Shown: positions 21,836 through 34,507, counted from the stretch's first letter. The stretch: DNA of 64,000 bases from Patiria pectinifera (GCA_029964075.1 CM057136.1:6510001-6574000); one strand, 5' to 3'. Translations and numbers: made by a program. Notes: generated by a model not told the origin, from the letters alone.

Positions 21836-24800
21836 ACATTCGGTTCTCAACACTGTTTTTAAGGAGGCCTCAACTTTTCAAAGAAAGCAGTTTCTCCTCA
21901 ACATCATTATTAAACAATTTCATTGGTCCGCAACATAGTCAATTCCATCTGCATTACATCTTCAACAATTGGTTCCCTACACATTTAAGTGACAACATAC
22001 ATGTAGTCCGCAACACGTACATGTACTTGTATTTAAGTAAACATTTGGTCTGCAACGCTGTTTTTAAGGAGGCCTCAACTTTTCCAAGAAAGCAGTTTCT
22101 CCTCAACATCATTGTTACACCATTTCTTTCGGTCACAACACATTATAGACTATTTCATCTGCAATACATATAAAACAATTGGTTTGCTACACATTTTACT
22201 AGAAACATTGTAGTCCACAGCACATACATACTAAACATTTGGTCTGCAGCACTGTTTTTAAGGAGGCCTCAACTTTTCCAAAAAGCAGTTTCGCCTCAAC
22301 ATCTTTGTTAAACCATTTCATTTGGTCCACAACACATTACAAACAATTAAATCTGCAATAAATTTAAAACAATTAGTCCGCAACCAATTTAAGTTATATC
22401 CGCAACCCATACAAGTAAACATTTGGTCCGCAGCACTTTTTTTTAAGGAGGCCTCAACTTCTCCAAAAAAGCAGTTTTTCCTCAACATCATTGTTAAACC
22501 ATTTCATTTTGTCCGCAACACATTATAAACAATTTCATCTGCAATTGTTTAAAACAATTAGTCCGCAACCAATTTAAGTAATATCCGCAATACATACATG
22601 TAAACATTTGGTCAGCAACAGTGTTTCTAAGGCCACAATTTCTCTAAGAAAGCAATTTTTCCTCATCATTGTTAAACCAGTTCATTTTGTCCGCAACACA
22701 TTATAAACAATTTCATCTGCAATACATTTAAAACAATTAGTCCGCAACCAATTTAAGTAATATCCGCAACACGTACATGTTCATGTAAACATTTGGTCCG
22801 CAACACTGTTTTAAGGAGGCCTCAACTTCTCCAAAAAAGCAGTTTCTCCTCAACATCATTGTTAAACCATTTCATTTGGTCCGCAACACATTATAAACAA
22901 TTTCATCTGCAATCGTTTAAAACAATTAGTTCGCAACCAATTTAAGTAATATCCGCAATACATGTACATATAAACATTTGGTCCGCAACACTGTTTTAAG
23001 GAGGCCTCCACTTTTCTAAGAAAGCAGTTTCTCCTCAACATCATTGTTAAACCATTTCATTTTGTCCGCAATACATTATAAACAATTTCATATGCAATAC
23101 ATTTAAAACAATTAGTCCGCAACCAATTTAAGTAATATCCGCAACACATACATGTAAACATTTGGTCAGCAACAGTGTTTCTAAGGCCACAATTTCTCTA
23201 AGAAAGCAATTTTTCCTCATCATTGTTAAACCAGTTCATTTTGTCCGCAACACATTATAAACAATTTCATCTGCAATACATTTAAAACAATTAGTCCGCA
23301 ACCAATTTAAGTAATATCCGCAATACATGTACATATAAACATTTGGTCCACAACACCGTTTTTAAGGAGGCCTCCACTTTTCTAAGAAAGCAGTTTCTCC
23401 TCAACATCATTGTTAAACCATTTCATTTTGTCCGCAATACATTATAAACAATTTCATATGCAATACATTTAAAACAATTAGTCCGCAACCAATTTAAGTA
23501 ATATCCGCAACACATACATGTAAACATTTGGTCAGCAACAGTGTTTCTAAGGCCACAATTTCTCTAAGAAAGCAATTTTTCCTCATCATTGTTAAACCAG
23601 TTCATTTTGTCCGCAACACATTATAAACAATTTCATCTGCAATACATTTAAAACAATTAGTCCGCAACCAATTTAAGTAATATCCGCAATACATGTACAT
23701 ATAAACATTTGGTCCACAACACCGTTTTTAAGGAGGCCTCCACTTTTCTAAGAAAGCAGTTTCTCCTCAACATCATTGTTAAACCATTTCATTTTGTCCG
23801 CAACACATTATAAACAATTTCATCTGCAATCGTTTAAAACAATTAGTCCGCAACCAATTTAAGTTATATCCGCCATACACATATAAACATTTGGTCCGCA
23901 ACACTGTTTTAAGGAGGCCTCAACTTTTTTAAGAAAGCAGTTTCTCCTCAACATCATTGTTAAACCATTTCATTTTGTCCGCAACACATTATAAACAATT
24001 TCATCTGCAATCGTTTAAAACAATTAGTCCGCAACCAATTTAAGTAATATCCGCAACACGTACATGTTCATGTAAACATTTGGTCCGCAACACTGTTTTA
24101 AGGAGGCCTCAACTTCTCCAAAAAAGCAGTTTTTCCTCAACATCATTGTTAAACCATTTTATTTGGTCCGCAACACATTATAAACAATTTCATCTGCAAT
24201 CGTTTAAAACAATTAGTCCGCAACCAATTTAAGTTATATCCGCAATACATGTACATATAAACATTTGGTCCACAACACTGTTTTAAGGAGGCCTCAACTT
24301 TTTTAAGAAAGCAGTTTCTCCTCAACATCATTGTTAAACCATTTCATTTTGTCCGCAACACATTATAAACAATTACATCTGCAATACATTTAAAACAATT
24401 AGTCCGCAACCAATTTAAGTAATATCCGCAACACATACATGTAAACATTTGGTCAGCAACAGTGTTTCTAAGGCCACAACTTCTCTAAGAAAGCAATTTT
24501 TTCTCATCATTGTTAAACCAGTTCATTTTGTCCGCAACACATTATAAACAATTTCATCTGCAATACATTTAAAACAATTAGTCCGCAACCAATTTAAGTA
24601 ATATCCGCAACGCGTACATGTTCATGTAAACATTTGGTCCGCAACACTGTTTTAAGGAGGCCTCAACTTCTCTGACATGTGTCTAGGAAAGCACTTTCTC
24701 CTCAACATCATTAGTAAACCATTTCATTTGGTCCGCAACACATTGGAAATAATTTCATCCGCAATTCATTTACAATTGGTTCGCAGCACATTTAAGTAAC

Positions 24801-25100
24801 CATATGATCTCACATTAATCTGTAAGTAAACATTTGGACTGCAACACTGTTTTTAAAGAGGCTTCAACTTCTCTAAGTAAGCAGTTTCTCCTCAACATCA
24901 TTATTAAACCATTTCATTCAGTGTGCAAGACATTTGAAACAATACATGTATATCATCTGCAATACATTTTAATCAATTGGTCCACAACACATTGTAAGTA
25001 AAAATTGGTCTGCAACACATACATGTTCATGTACATGTACATGTACATGCTAGTAAATATTTAGTCTGCAACACTGTTTTAAAGGAGTGAGGCCTCAACA

Positions 25101-25394
25101 TTTCGTCACCATTTTCACAAAGAGAAATAAGTTTGCTCGTTAAGTAATGAGCATGTTTCGAGAAAATCGCATTTGAAGTTGGTCTCTTTTTGCATCGCGC
25201 ATTTCCCTATTACTCAGTGCTCTTTTTATTTAACCACATGTTGCCACACGAAAGACCAGATGTCAAATCATTCAAACATATTAAATTGTTTCCAAAAAGA
25301 ATTACTAAACATTGCTGAATTACATGTAGTAAAGAAACACTTTTGTCTGTTCGTGAAAATGCTAAAATGCGTTTGGCAGCTGTTTTGCCCTCCC
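25101..25394. other. Stretch after the satellite
   Basis: No supported gene. The last ACATGT-rich satellite remnants end about 25090. Confidence 0.3.
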
Positions 25395-27080
25395 ACACTC
25401 ACTTTTCTGTCTTTGTGAAAACGGTATGCGCTGTACACGCAGTGGCGTAGTGGGGTAGATGCACTTCGTTCTTCATGAAAACGGTACGTGAAGTATGCGT
25501 ATGGCGTAGTGCAGTAAAATCATATAGCTCTAGGGTAAAATGCACTTTTGCTCTTCGTGGAAACGGTCAAGTCGATCAAGAGCAGTGTTTTTCCCTACAT
25601 TCGCACATTGTCCGTTTACACAACTATGGTAGATTGCAAACGCGCATTATTTTGCAACTCAAAGCAACTTGGTTTCCACGTAAAATATAATTATGGTCTT
25701 TTTGACAATTTATTGGTCTCTTATCCGGCCGTATAACAGATGCAGTAAGATTATATGACGTCATTTAATGCAGTAGCTATAGGGTGCTTTCTGGTTACTG
25801 CGTGTTGAAAATTTCAGGTCAAAGGAACTGGGTAATAAGTGTTGCTTACATTTGTACGGGTTTTTTCCATTCAATATGTTCTCATTTATTTGTTTTGTTT
25901 CCACAAATTTACGATCAAGTAACTACAAGAGGACCCTTTAGCTTACTGATAGACTTTTCATTTTGTCCGATACCATGAACATCAAATTATCAAAATGAAG
26001 TTTTCATTATAATAAGTGACCACACTTGATTGCCATTTGCCATTTTAATTTTTTTTTTACTGCTTTTTTTTTTTGTGGCTTGCGTGAAGTAAAGGAAAAA
26101 AAGTTCTGCATGTCATGCATGTAGCACTTTCAAAATCTAGGATATGAAAGCTCAATTCATGAGCTTTCTTTTAAGGCAAGAATAATAATCAAGTCCTTCG
26201 TGCAGTGTTCACGTTATGGAATTGTAAGCACAACCACCATTTTAAAGTTCAGAAACCTTGATAAATAATGATAAGGCCTGTTTGGCTTAAATTCAAGCCA
26301 ATTCTACCGGTAATTAAATGGTTGTATCCACTAATAATATCAATGAACTGAAGAATGTAGTTTCATTTTAATGAGAGGAAAGGAAGGGAAGGGATACTTA
26401 GAGGGTTCATTTTTTACGGAATTGTTTTAAAAGAACACCTCTTGTCATGAGCAGGCAATCGGCACAGGAGAAGAGATGTATTAAATCCATGTTTTAAGTG
26501 TACTTCTCTCGTTCCGTATCAAAATATTAAAAGATTGAGGAGTGAAATGTGGCAGCCTTGCGGTCATAAATGTGCCTTCGAGATAAAAACAAAACTGTCC
26601 CTACGAAGTCATGAAAGCATAATCATGATTGCGCTTAGATATTGTCTCCTCTCATGTAATGAAAAAGTGCCCCTCAAAAACACAATACCCCCCCACGTGA
26701 ACCTTCTCAAGATTTGTGAACCTTCTCGAAATGAAAAACTATTCCTCCAATGCACAAAACCCAAAATTTGTCAAAACTGAAAAGAGACCATAATTGCGGA
26801 AACCAAAATCCTGTAAGTAGCAAAATAACGCGCGTTTGCTCATCTACCCATATAGTTGCATACACAGATAGTGCCCAAATGTACAGGAAAATACTGCCCT
26901 AGATCGACTTGATCGTTTTCCCGAGGAGCGAAAGACATTTACCCCACTTCGCCACTGCGCGTACTACGTGTACTGCGAATACCGTTTTCACTAAGAGGGA
27001 AAGTGCATTTTACCCCGATACGCCACTGCGCGTACAGTGCGTACTGTTTTCACGAAGTGAGAAAGTCGTGATTTCATTGA
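25395..27080. mobile_element. Foldback element with ~200-300 bp imperfect arms
   Basis: Left arm (about 25395-25700) contains GTGAAAACGGTA, CGCAGTGGCGTAGTGGGGTA, and GTCAAGTCGATCAAG; the right arm (about 26780-27080) has the inverse forms (CTTGATCGTTTTC, TACCCCACTTCGCCACTGCG, ACCGTTTTCAC). The middle (25700-26780) has no supported gene, though 26101-26262 is an interspersed repeat also at 47256-47415. A solitary satellite-like piece (CTCCTCAATATCATTATTAAACC) follows at about 27198. Confidence 0.6.
26101..26262 (+). repeat. Interspersed repeat copy 1
   Basis: Shares AGCACTTTCAAAATCTAGG, ATATGAAAGC, and CACAACCACCGTTTTAAAG-like phrases in order with 47256-47415. Function unknown. Confidence 0.6.
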
Positions 27081-27599
27081 TTTAACCTGATTCTGACAAA
27101 ACAGAAGTTTGCCAGGATGTTCGTTGTTATTCACTTACTCAATTAATACCAACAACAGAATTTTGAAAATATAAAGATTTTTGGCCACTTGTCTCTCTCC
27201 TCAATATCATTATTAAACCATTTCATTTGATCCGCAACACAAAGAAATTATGGCTCAAGACATCCAGGAGTTAGTATTCACGTGCAATGGCACCCTGTAC
27301 TCGACTACCAGCTTTTCCCCCTTCCTTGTCTCCATTGATCTTATTTTGACGCCGAGAGAAGATGCCAATTAACAGACTACATCACTGATTCCTGGGCAGA
27401 ACAACATCTGCCGAGACTACGAGCTGCTGCAGAGGTGTCCAAATTCAGACAAGTTGAGAGGAGTGATCACTCCTCTCAATTCGAGGCGAGAGTAAATGAT
27501 ACTGGGCACTGCATGTACTGAGAACCCAAGTGCTTCTGAGGAATTGTATTCAACATCGGTGACCACTTGTAGGCAACACTATACAAGGTACATTGTAAC

Positions 27600-28020
27600 A
27601 GCATGACACAAACCCATGAGGACGGAACTAAAAGTTACTGGGGAGTTTGTTCCAGAAGACGACTCTACATTAGGGGCCGAAGATCCAAACCAGAATTTCA
27701 TGAATCTGAAGCATCCATTGATTGGAGAACAGACCTGGAAGATAGAGGAGCAACGGCTAAAGGATGAAATGATCTTGGTGACGGAAGAGCTAGGATACCC
27801 AGCCAACAGAGTTCCTGTGACCCGGGTGAACCCATTCAGCTGATATGGGATGAGCTTTGGACACCCTACTGCCCACCAGAGGCCTTTACATGAAAACCCC
27901 GTGTCCGCTGAAATGTCAGAACTCAAAGTGGAGAATCTTAGTACAGCCCCTGTCCCAGTAGGGTATCTTACAGATGATCTGGACAACGCAGTGGAGACTG
28001 AGTGTACTTCACTGTTCTAG
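27600..28020 (+). pseudogene. Remnant of an unidentified protein-coding sequence
   Basis: From 27616 an open frame of 75 codons (for example FVPEDDSTLGAEDPNQNF and WKIEEQRLKDEMILVTEE) runs to a TGA at 27841; a second frame from 27846 continues with SFGHPTAHQRPLHENPVS and ends at 28017-28019 with TAG. The composition (acidic and charged residues, normal codon variety) is unlike the surrounding AT-rich sequence. Two abutting frames suggest one older coding region broken by a frameshift. I do not recognise the family. It could be part of a transposon or a retrocopy. A further short frame with GGYKHVGLRFKHSDM lies near 28160-28200. Confidence 0.4.
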
Positions 28021-29714
28021 CCTTCAGACAAGAAGATCCATCCGTGCAACAGCAGGTCAGTACTCCATCACCATGTACCAAAGTCTGCAATTGGTGGTTA
28101 ATCAGCAAGTTCAGCTAAGCCCTTGCTGGTCTGGGAGAGATGCTTGCCGAGTGTCTTGGAGGGAGGATATAAGCATGTTGGTCTACGCTTCAAACATAGT
28201 GATATGACAGCTACATGTACTTCAAAAATAACTTGACAATTTTAGGCAATTGGTTTTTAGATTTTGGGCCAAATTATTTTCAGTGTGTACATGTAAATAG
28301 ACCAATTTTTTTTTATTGCTACAGCCATTGACAGCAGTGAAGAATTGTGATGGGATTTTTTTTCAGTTTTTGATCACCTTGCTGTTTCTTCTATTTTTAA
28401 ATCTATTTCTTTCATTTGTAATTTCCCTCACAAGACTACTGTAGGAACTCGTAGTTCGTAATTTGTGTTTGAAATTGAATGTAAATCAATTCCTGGTTGC
28501 AGTATCACTCAAAGACAATATTATTGCTGTATTGTGGTTCCACACAAGACAGATAATTGACATTTTGTCACTGCACCATTGCCAGCCCACTAACCGCCAA
28601 TGTTTTACTACAGCTGGGATGTGGATAATGAAACGTTCATTCTTTGAGTGACTGGGCCATGCATGTTTTTTAAGGGGATTAAAGTTTAGGATTCTCAGTG
28701 CAGTTGAGGAATAACACTGATATTTTAATGTTTTGAAACTTATTACATGTAGCTATACATGTAGGTAGGCCAATGTTTTTGCTTTAGAAGATAAGTAATT
28801 CTCTCATGCATTCATCTGCGGAACTTACTTTTCATTCCCTGGGATAGTCTTCATTTAGCATTGGAAATTTCTGATTCTTTTATTTTATTTTTTTTAAGTT
28901 TTCTTTTTTGCTTTTTCTTTCTTTATGTTTAAGCTACTCAAACCAACCCTTTTTAAAATGATTTTTGTTCAGTGAGTAATTTATCATTGAAGAGGAATAT
29001 TTTGCCATCAAATCATATACTGACGATGTTTGCCATCGCTCACTGACAGTTCCAAGATTTGATTCAAAGTGTTATATTTGCCAGTGCCTTGTTCAGTCGT
29101 CTCCTTTTGGCAGCCTGCTCATTGAGTACTTTGGTGCGGATGGTTTCCCAAGAGTGCTGCATGTTAGTTTGCTGCAAAAATGGAAGTATGTCTGCTTTCC
29201 CTGCAATAGAAAAAAAAGGGGTCGAGGTCAGACTGTTTTTTATTTACTAGTGCTAGCATGAAGCTAACGATTTGACTAATGAAGTTGGATGAAGTTGGAT
29301 GGTTGCACCAATCTACAGCCAACATGTATTGCTGGGGAAGCATCCATTTAATGATATTACTAGTGGGGTTATTTCGCTTGCAAGATACTGCAGTACATGT
29401 TTCTGTGTAGTTTTGGGTTTTTTTTAATACAATTTCATAAAAATGTTACAAACAATCTAAATTGGAAAAGATGTCAAATCTTTTTTTTCAAACACGAATA
29501 TAATATGCACAGATACAAGTACCAAATGACCCAGAAGTAAGTTTTTGACCCCTCGAGCAAACAATTTATATGTGTACAATTGTTGCAGCATTTGCCACCA
29601 TGATGTAGTACATGACATGAATCCGATGTAAATCTGAGTGCTCCGTCCAAATTATGGTAGCATTCCCATGGGGTCTACCCGATGTTCCCCAATACCTACA
29701 GTACATGTACATGT
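28021..29714. other. Intergenic stretch, no supported gene
   Basis: AT-rich with scattered TACATGTA words and T-runs. No repeat ends, RNA genes or coding sequence were recognised. Confidence 0.35.
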
Positions 29715-29805
29715 ATGTTCCCCGAAATCCTTGGGATTAGGGTTAGGGTTATAGAGTAGGGTTAGGGTTAGGGTTATGGAAAGGATTTCGGGGAACATCA
29801 GGAAC
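29715..29805. mobile_element. Short inverted-repeat element enclosing TTAGGG repeats
   Basis: ATGTTCCCCGAAATCCTT and its inverse AAGGATTTCGGGGAACAT enclose GGGATTAGGGTTAGGGTTAT and a second TTAGGG block (GTAGGGTTAGGGTTAGGGTTA). The inner repeats are identical to the ancestral animal telomere unit. Confidence 0.65.
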
Positions 29806-29828
29806 ACACATATATTGGAGTGTTACTT

Positions 29829-29908
29829 TTCTTCGAGTTTCGAGTTAAGTTTTCGAGTTTCGAGTTAAGTTTTCAAGTTTCGGGTTAAGTTTTCGAGTTT
29901 CGAGTTGA
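29829..29908. repeat. 20-bp tandem repeat, four copies
   Basis: The unit CGAGTTTCGAGTTAAGTTTT is repeated about four times with single-base changes. Confidence 0.8.
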
Positions 29909-29909
29909 C

Positions 29910-30345
29910 TACTCTCTCACCCTGGTATTGGATCATTTGCATAATGTGCAAGATTTTTGAACACGTATGCAAATGAGGAAAGGCTGGTGCCTGCCTGTGC
30001 TTACATTTGCGTTTGTTTTTGTATGCGGTGTATGGGGTTGGAACAGAATCAATTCGATGCAGTGCGAGCATGGCGTGAGTTACGAAAACATGATTTTCCT
30101 TTAATTAAACTGTTACGATCTTAATGAGACAACGTGCAGTATCACATGTCATATTGACATTAACAAATTGGAAAGGAGATGAATATTTTCAATAAGGCAT
30201 GGACGAATGATCTCGAAAACATGGACTGCATGTTTTGAGTAACAACACCAAGTACATGATATCGGGATGCAGGAAGGAATTCCTATCCAGGGATTGGAAA
30301 CAAAGTTGGAAATAAAGTAAGCACTGGGGAGGAGGTTGGGGGCAT
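29910..30345 (+). repeat. Copy of the 30635-31149 hAT, left end missing
   Basis: Matches 30680-31149 through landmarks CTCTCACCCTGGTATTGGAT, TTTGTTTTTGTATGCGGTGT, GGCGTGAGTTACGAAAAC, AAATTGGAAAGGA, and AAGTAAGCACTGGGGA. The AACCTCGTCCCCAG left end seen in the other copy is absent. Confidence 0.75.
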
Positions 30346-30437
30346 ATACATTTCGCCAGAAGTTTTCGCACTAGTTAAAATACTTTTTCTTTCGAGGGGA
30401 GATTTTAGCCGTTGCTCTGACTTGCTACAGCCAGAAA

Positions 30438-31210
30438 CTCAATGTTATCTTACAAAAACATCAAACTGTATTATCATATCTGTATGATATTACGAAGCAA
30501 GTGATATATTTAAAGATTTGATCAGAACATTAAAAGCTACAAGTGATAAAGCGAAATCGGAAACGAAGCCGCGATTTGAAAAAGGGTCATTAATGTCGTA
30601 ATGTTTATTTTTAGCCACGGAGGCTGCCTGACCTCAACCTCGTCCCCAGGGTGTCGAGCACTACGCGCCCACCACTACCTGCTCTCTCACCCTGGTATTG
30701 GATCATTTGCATGTGCAAGATTTTTGCAGACGTATGCAAATGAGGAACAGTCTGGTGCCTGGATATGCGTTACACATTAGCGTTTGTTTTTGTATGCGGT
30801 GTCTGGGGTAAAAACAGAGTCAATTCGTAGCAGCGCGAGCACGGCGTGAGTTACGAAAACACGATTTTTGAAATCAAACTGTTACGATCTTATCAAGATA
30901 ACATGCAGTATCATATTTCATATTAATATGAGCAAATTGGAAAGGAAATTAGTATTTTCGAGAAGGCGTGGACGAATGATCGCGAAAACACGTACTGCAC
31001 GTTGTGAATATATAGCACCAAGTACACGATAAAAATCCATTACTAGCCAATTGCGGTATCCAATCAGGATACAGGAAGAAAGTTTCCTATCCAGGGTTTA
31101 CTATTGGAAACGCGGTTGGAAATGAAGTAAGCACTGGGGACGAGGTTGGCCTGACCTACAATTTTAGACGTGAGCGTCGGGAATAATTGTCAGGTCTGGG
31201 AACCAGACTA
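30438..31210 (+). mobile_element. Third copy of the 35160-35900 family, interrupted by a hAT
   Basis: 30438-30634 matches the other copies (AATGTTATCTTACAAAAACATC, CTGTATGATATTAC, GATCAGAACATTAAAAGCTAC, CGGAAACGAAGCCG), then GGAGGCTGCCTGACCT. After the inserted hAT it resumes with CCTGACCT and ends GGTCTGGGAACCAGACTA. The left end is missing. Confidence 0.7.
30635..31149. mobile_element. hAT-like element, 515 bp, 8-bp target duplication
   Basis: Ends CAACCTCGTCCCCAG and inverse CTGGGGACGAGGTTGG; CCTGACCT flanks both sides (30627-30634, 31150-31157). The related host copy at 35836-35843 has a single CCTGACCT. No transposase frame. Confidence 0.85.
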
Positions 31211-31264
31211 TTTTTAATGTTGCGTGTGCCTCGTGTTTGTATATTAGTAGCGCGCGCCGCTAGC

Positions 31265-31829
31265 CATGGTGACCGTTTTAGCCGATTTTCGGCTAACTTT
31301 GACAGCATTTTTGTTAAAAAAAAACGAGTTTGACAGAAAATTTGAGAGAATAGATTATTTTGGCAGATTTCTGGCAGAATTCTTCAAAAAAATTTAATTG
31401 ACAAAAAAAACACCAAATTTGAAAAAAAACCCATTTGTTTAAAAAAGCTTCAATTTTTTTCAAACAAATCCTTGCATAAAGTGACAGGTTGGCTGGTTTA
31501 GGTGCCGAGGTTCATTGGGAAACGGACTTTGTCGTGGCCAGATCCGCGTTTTGCCCGGAATTTACACAGTAATTTCACATCTTTATAAGACTGTTGTTTC
31601 CATTTCTTCCCTATGAAATCAGAGATTTCATCTTGCCGTCTCTTAGGCTGTCTTCCTCTTCGCCTCTTCAATGACTGTTGATTATTTATAATGTAATTTG
31701 ATAGTACCACTCTGCACGTGTTTTTAAGTATTTTGAGTAAGTCTGGGGAATTTGGCAGATTTTTGATAAATCTGACAGATTTCTGATGTGCATTTAGCAG
31801 AATTTGTCTCCGACTTCACGGTCACCCTG
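31265..31829. mobile_element. hAT-like element, 565 bp, 8-bp target duplication
   Basis: Outer bases CATGGTGACCGT and inverse of CAGGGTGACCGT, flanked by CCGCTAGC on both sides (31257-31264, 31830-31837). The interior repeats motifs such as TTTGACAGAAAATTTG and GGCAGATTTCTGGCAGAATT. A minus-strand frame of 70 codons rich in Lys/Arg lies at 31498-31710 but has no recognisable domain. A diverged inverse relative is at about 34508-34795. Confidence 0.85.
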
Positions 31830-31837
31830 CCGCTAGC

Positions 31838-32224
31838 GCTTGCGAGTCACTGTGAAATTTAACGACCACATGAGCTGAGCATATCGGCGGGAGTTACTGA
31901 AGTTTATAAAGGCCCCCCTGCCCTAAGTAAGATATTTTTAATGTTCTTAGCACTGTTCTTTTTGCTAGAGGCCTAGTCCATCTTTTGCAGCTATCAAACG
32001 GTTCTTCTATGCTGAGAAAAAGAAGCACCGTAGGAAATTTAAATTAGTATTGCATACTGACTACTGTACTTTTCGTTTTGTTTCTTGGCGCAAAGGTAGA
32101 TCGGCAGCGCGTGCGTACGTACATGTACGTACATGTATTTGCGCGCTAGATGTACGTAAATTACCAACGTCGTGCCCCGTGGGTACGATCTTGCAGCGCC
32201 ATGTTGTTTCCCATCATGGTAGCA
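31838..32224. other. Intergenic stretch, no supported gene
   Basis: Contains an ACGTACATGTACGTACATGT-like palindromic run near 32115-32135. No gene supported. Confidence 0.35.
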
Positions 32225-32652
32225 GACCAGTAAATAAACTTCCATAGACCCCAATGGTAAATGGAGTCCCACTTCAAAAATTTGGGAAAATACTCACAAC
32301 TCTCCAAGGTGTTCGAGACACACATCAAATTAAAGCTTATTTCATCATCTTTCATTTTCTTTTCAATTTTCGGGGGGGTCAACTGATGACTTTTAGGAGA
32401 AATTTCCATCTGAAGATGATCACCCCTAGTCATGAAGCCCATCGCCATTTTGAAAAACGATGCCTACACTCCATTGCAAAATAGAGTGCTTTTAGGGTTC
32501 AAATTACATCAAAATTACACAGAACTGCAAGCTCCCAGTCCTGTGCACGGCTTCCACCCATGATTTTTACAAACCCTCAAGTTCATGGCCCACAGCATGC
32601 TCAAATACCGAAGATTTTGAGGACATGCAATCGTGATTTGGCCGGCGCTAGC

Positions 32653-33675
32653 CAGAGTTGTAATGACTCGAGTCAATGACTCGACTCGAGTCCGACTCGA
32701 GTCACATTTTTTGGTGACTCGACTCGACTCGAGTCCCGACAGGTAAATGACTCGACTCGACTCGAGTCACTGCGAGCAAATGACTCGACTCGACTCGAGT
32801 CCCTCATCAGAATGACTCGACTCGACTCGAGGAAGGCTAATAAGACTCGAGTCCCAAAAATAAAAGCAAAACTTACTTGCGAAAAAAATATTTGCAATGA
32901 CTTACGCCGCGCCGTTCGCGTTGCCAGTTTTTGTTCACGTCACGTTATGATCGCGAATTATGTACGTTCATATACAGCGGCCGTCTGTTTTCCTTCCTCC
33001 ATTATGATACAACAAACATACACCGTGTCGCGGACTCCCACCTTGTGGTTCTATAGCATGTAATGCTAAATCCGGAACCAGACTTAAAACGCATTTCTCA
33101 ATCCGTGGTTTCATCATTGGTTTCGGGCAATTTCTTATAAAGCTCTTGGTGGAACGCTGGCTAAATTTATGTCCCGATTTCACACACACACAAAAAGGAT
33201 ACGGATGGGACCACCTTTAAATAATCAGAAACAGTTTTGTATAATGTAATTACGTTTTGACGTTTTCAGCGATCAGCGAACAACAAAATCTAAACCCGAA
33301 GCCAAAACAGTTATAAGACTGAAGTTTCACATCTTCTTATCTGTGACTCGAGTTAGCAATGGAAACTGTTGGTTGGGTACCTTACAGCATCCTTTTTGTC
33401 TTTGGATTTTCGTAATAGACTGGTGCCTTGTATTCTTTCTCTCTTGTGTTTGTTGCTTTTTATTGTACTTTATTATATAGTGTTCAAATATTTGTGACTC
33501 GAATTGACTCGAGCTAAATACTTGACTCGACTCGACTCGACTCGACCACACACTGTGACTCGACTCGACTCGACTCGACCTTGTTGACCTAATGACTCGA
33601 CTCGACTCGAGTCACTTCTTTAAAATGACTCGACTCGACTCGAGTCACAAAAATCAGTGACTCGTTACAACTCTG
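32653..33675. mobile_element. hAT element with ACTCG-repeat ends, 8-bp target duplication
   Basis: Ends CAGAGTTGTAATGACTCGAG and inverse GTTACAACTCTG; GCGCTAGC flanks both sides (32645-32652, 33676-33683). Subterminal blocks at 32665-32850 and 33495-33665 are arrays of GACTCGACTCGACTCGAGTC, likely transposase-binding repeats by position. The 600-bp middle has no supported coding frame. Confidence 0.92.
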
Positions 33676-34507
33676 GCGCTAGCCCGACTGCGTCTGGCCG
33701 TACAGTACTATCGCAAGCTCTGTAGTCATGGTAGTACGGCCAGACGCCTGATGCTTCCACAGAGACTGAATTTTGTTGGCCGCCGATTGCCTGCGCCGGC
33801 CTAGCCCGACTGCGTCTGGCCGTACAGTACTATCGCAAGACTGAATTTTGTTGGCCGCCGATGTAGCGATTTTGCTACATCTTTCGATCGCGATTATCTT
33901 TTCATGCACGACACAAATTTCCAAAGTTAAGGTTCTTAGTCGTAGAGCAACTCATACCTTTTCGTAAAAATGTTCTTTGGTCTCAATATTTTTATCCATC
34001 TGGCCACAAGCGACAAGACGAATTTCAGTCATCAGATTCCACAAATATCGTCCCCCATGCGATCCCCCATGCGATTTCAAAATGGCGGCCGCGCTGTAAT
34101 GTATGCAATATGCAGGCGCGCATAAACAGTCTGTGACCGCGGGGCGGGGCCGCACGCACGTCAAAAAACACAAGGTCATACGTCACAGACTGTTTTAGAC
34201 CCGTGAACGTGGCGTTGTATACAACGCCACGCGCAACCGTCGGGTAAATACAAGCGACAGCATTCTATCTTTTGATCCGCTACATATAACCACGTATAGT
34301 TTTGCCCATACTTGTTGGGCTTCCTGTGAATTTCCGTGAGTGTTGGATTTGTCATTGCCAAGAAATTTTTACCTAAAGTACGGCACAACTTTGACACTGA
34401 ATGTTTTCAAAACGATCAGAAAATCAAAGACAGGCATGACACTCTGGTACCCTGACTTCTGCATGCGTAAAACGGTAGGAGTATCACCAATGGGTACCCG
34501 ACTAAAT

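Larger units (their letters stand above)
20408..25100. repeat. Satellite array, ~185-bp unit, roughly twenty copies
   Basis: Unit starts, set at CATTTGGTC-GCAAC, fall near 22791, 22976, 23160, 23341, 23526, 23707, 23889, 24078, 24262, 24447 and 24632, so the period is 181-189 bp. Each unit contains a degenerate inner repeat of the phrase GTCCGCAACACATT/AAACAATT. Two unit types occur: type A has CAACAGTGTTTCTAAGGCC, type B has CAACACTGTTTTAAGGAGGCC. The early part (20408-20600) is separated from the rest by inserted sequence (about 20600-21835). Short minus-strand frames repeated per unit are shadows of the repeat. Confidence 0.93.

Noticed and set aside
22862-24331. Repeated minus-strand frame of about 60 codons in satellite units
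   Set aside because: It occurs because the units are near-identical; other units break it, and no start, splice or family signal exists.
20408-25100. CRISPR-like array
   Set aside because: Units are about 185 bp and similar throughout, with no short constant repeat plus variable spacers, and the genome is eukaryotic.
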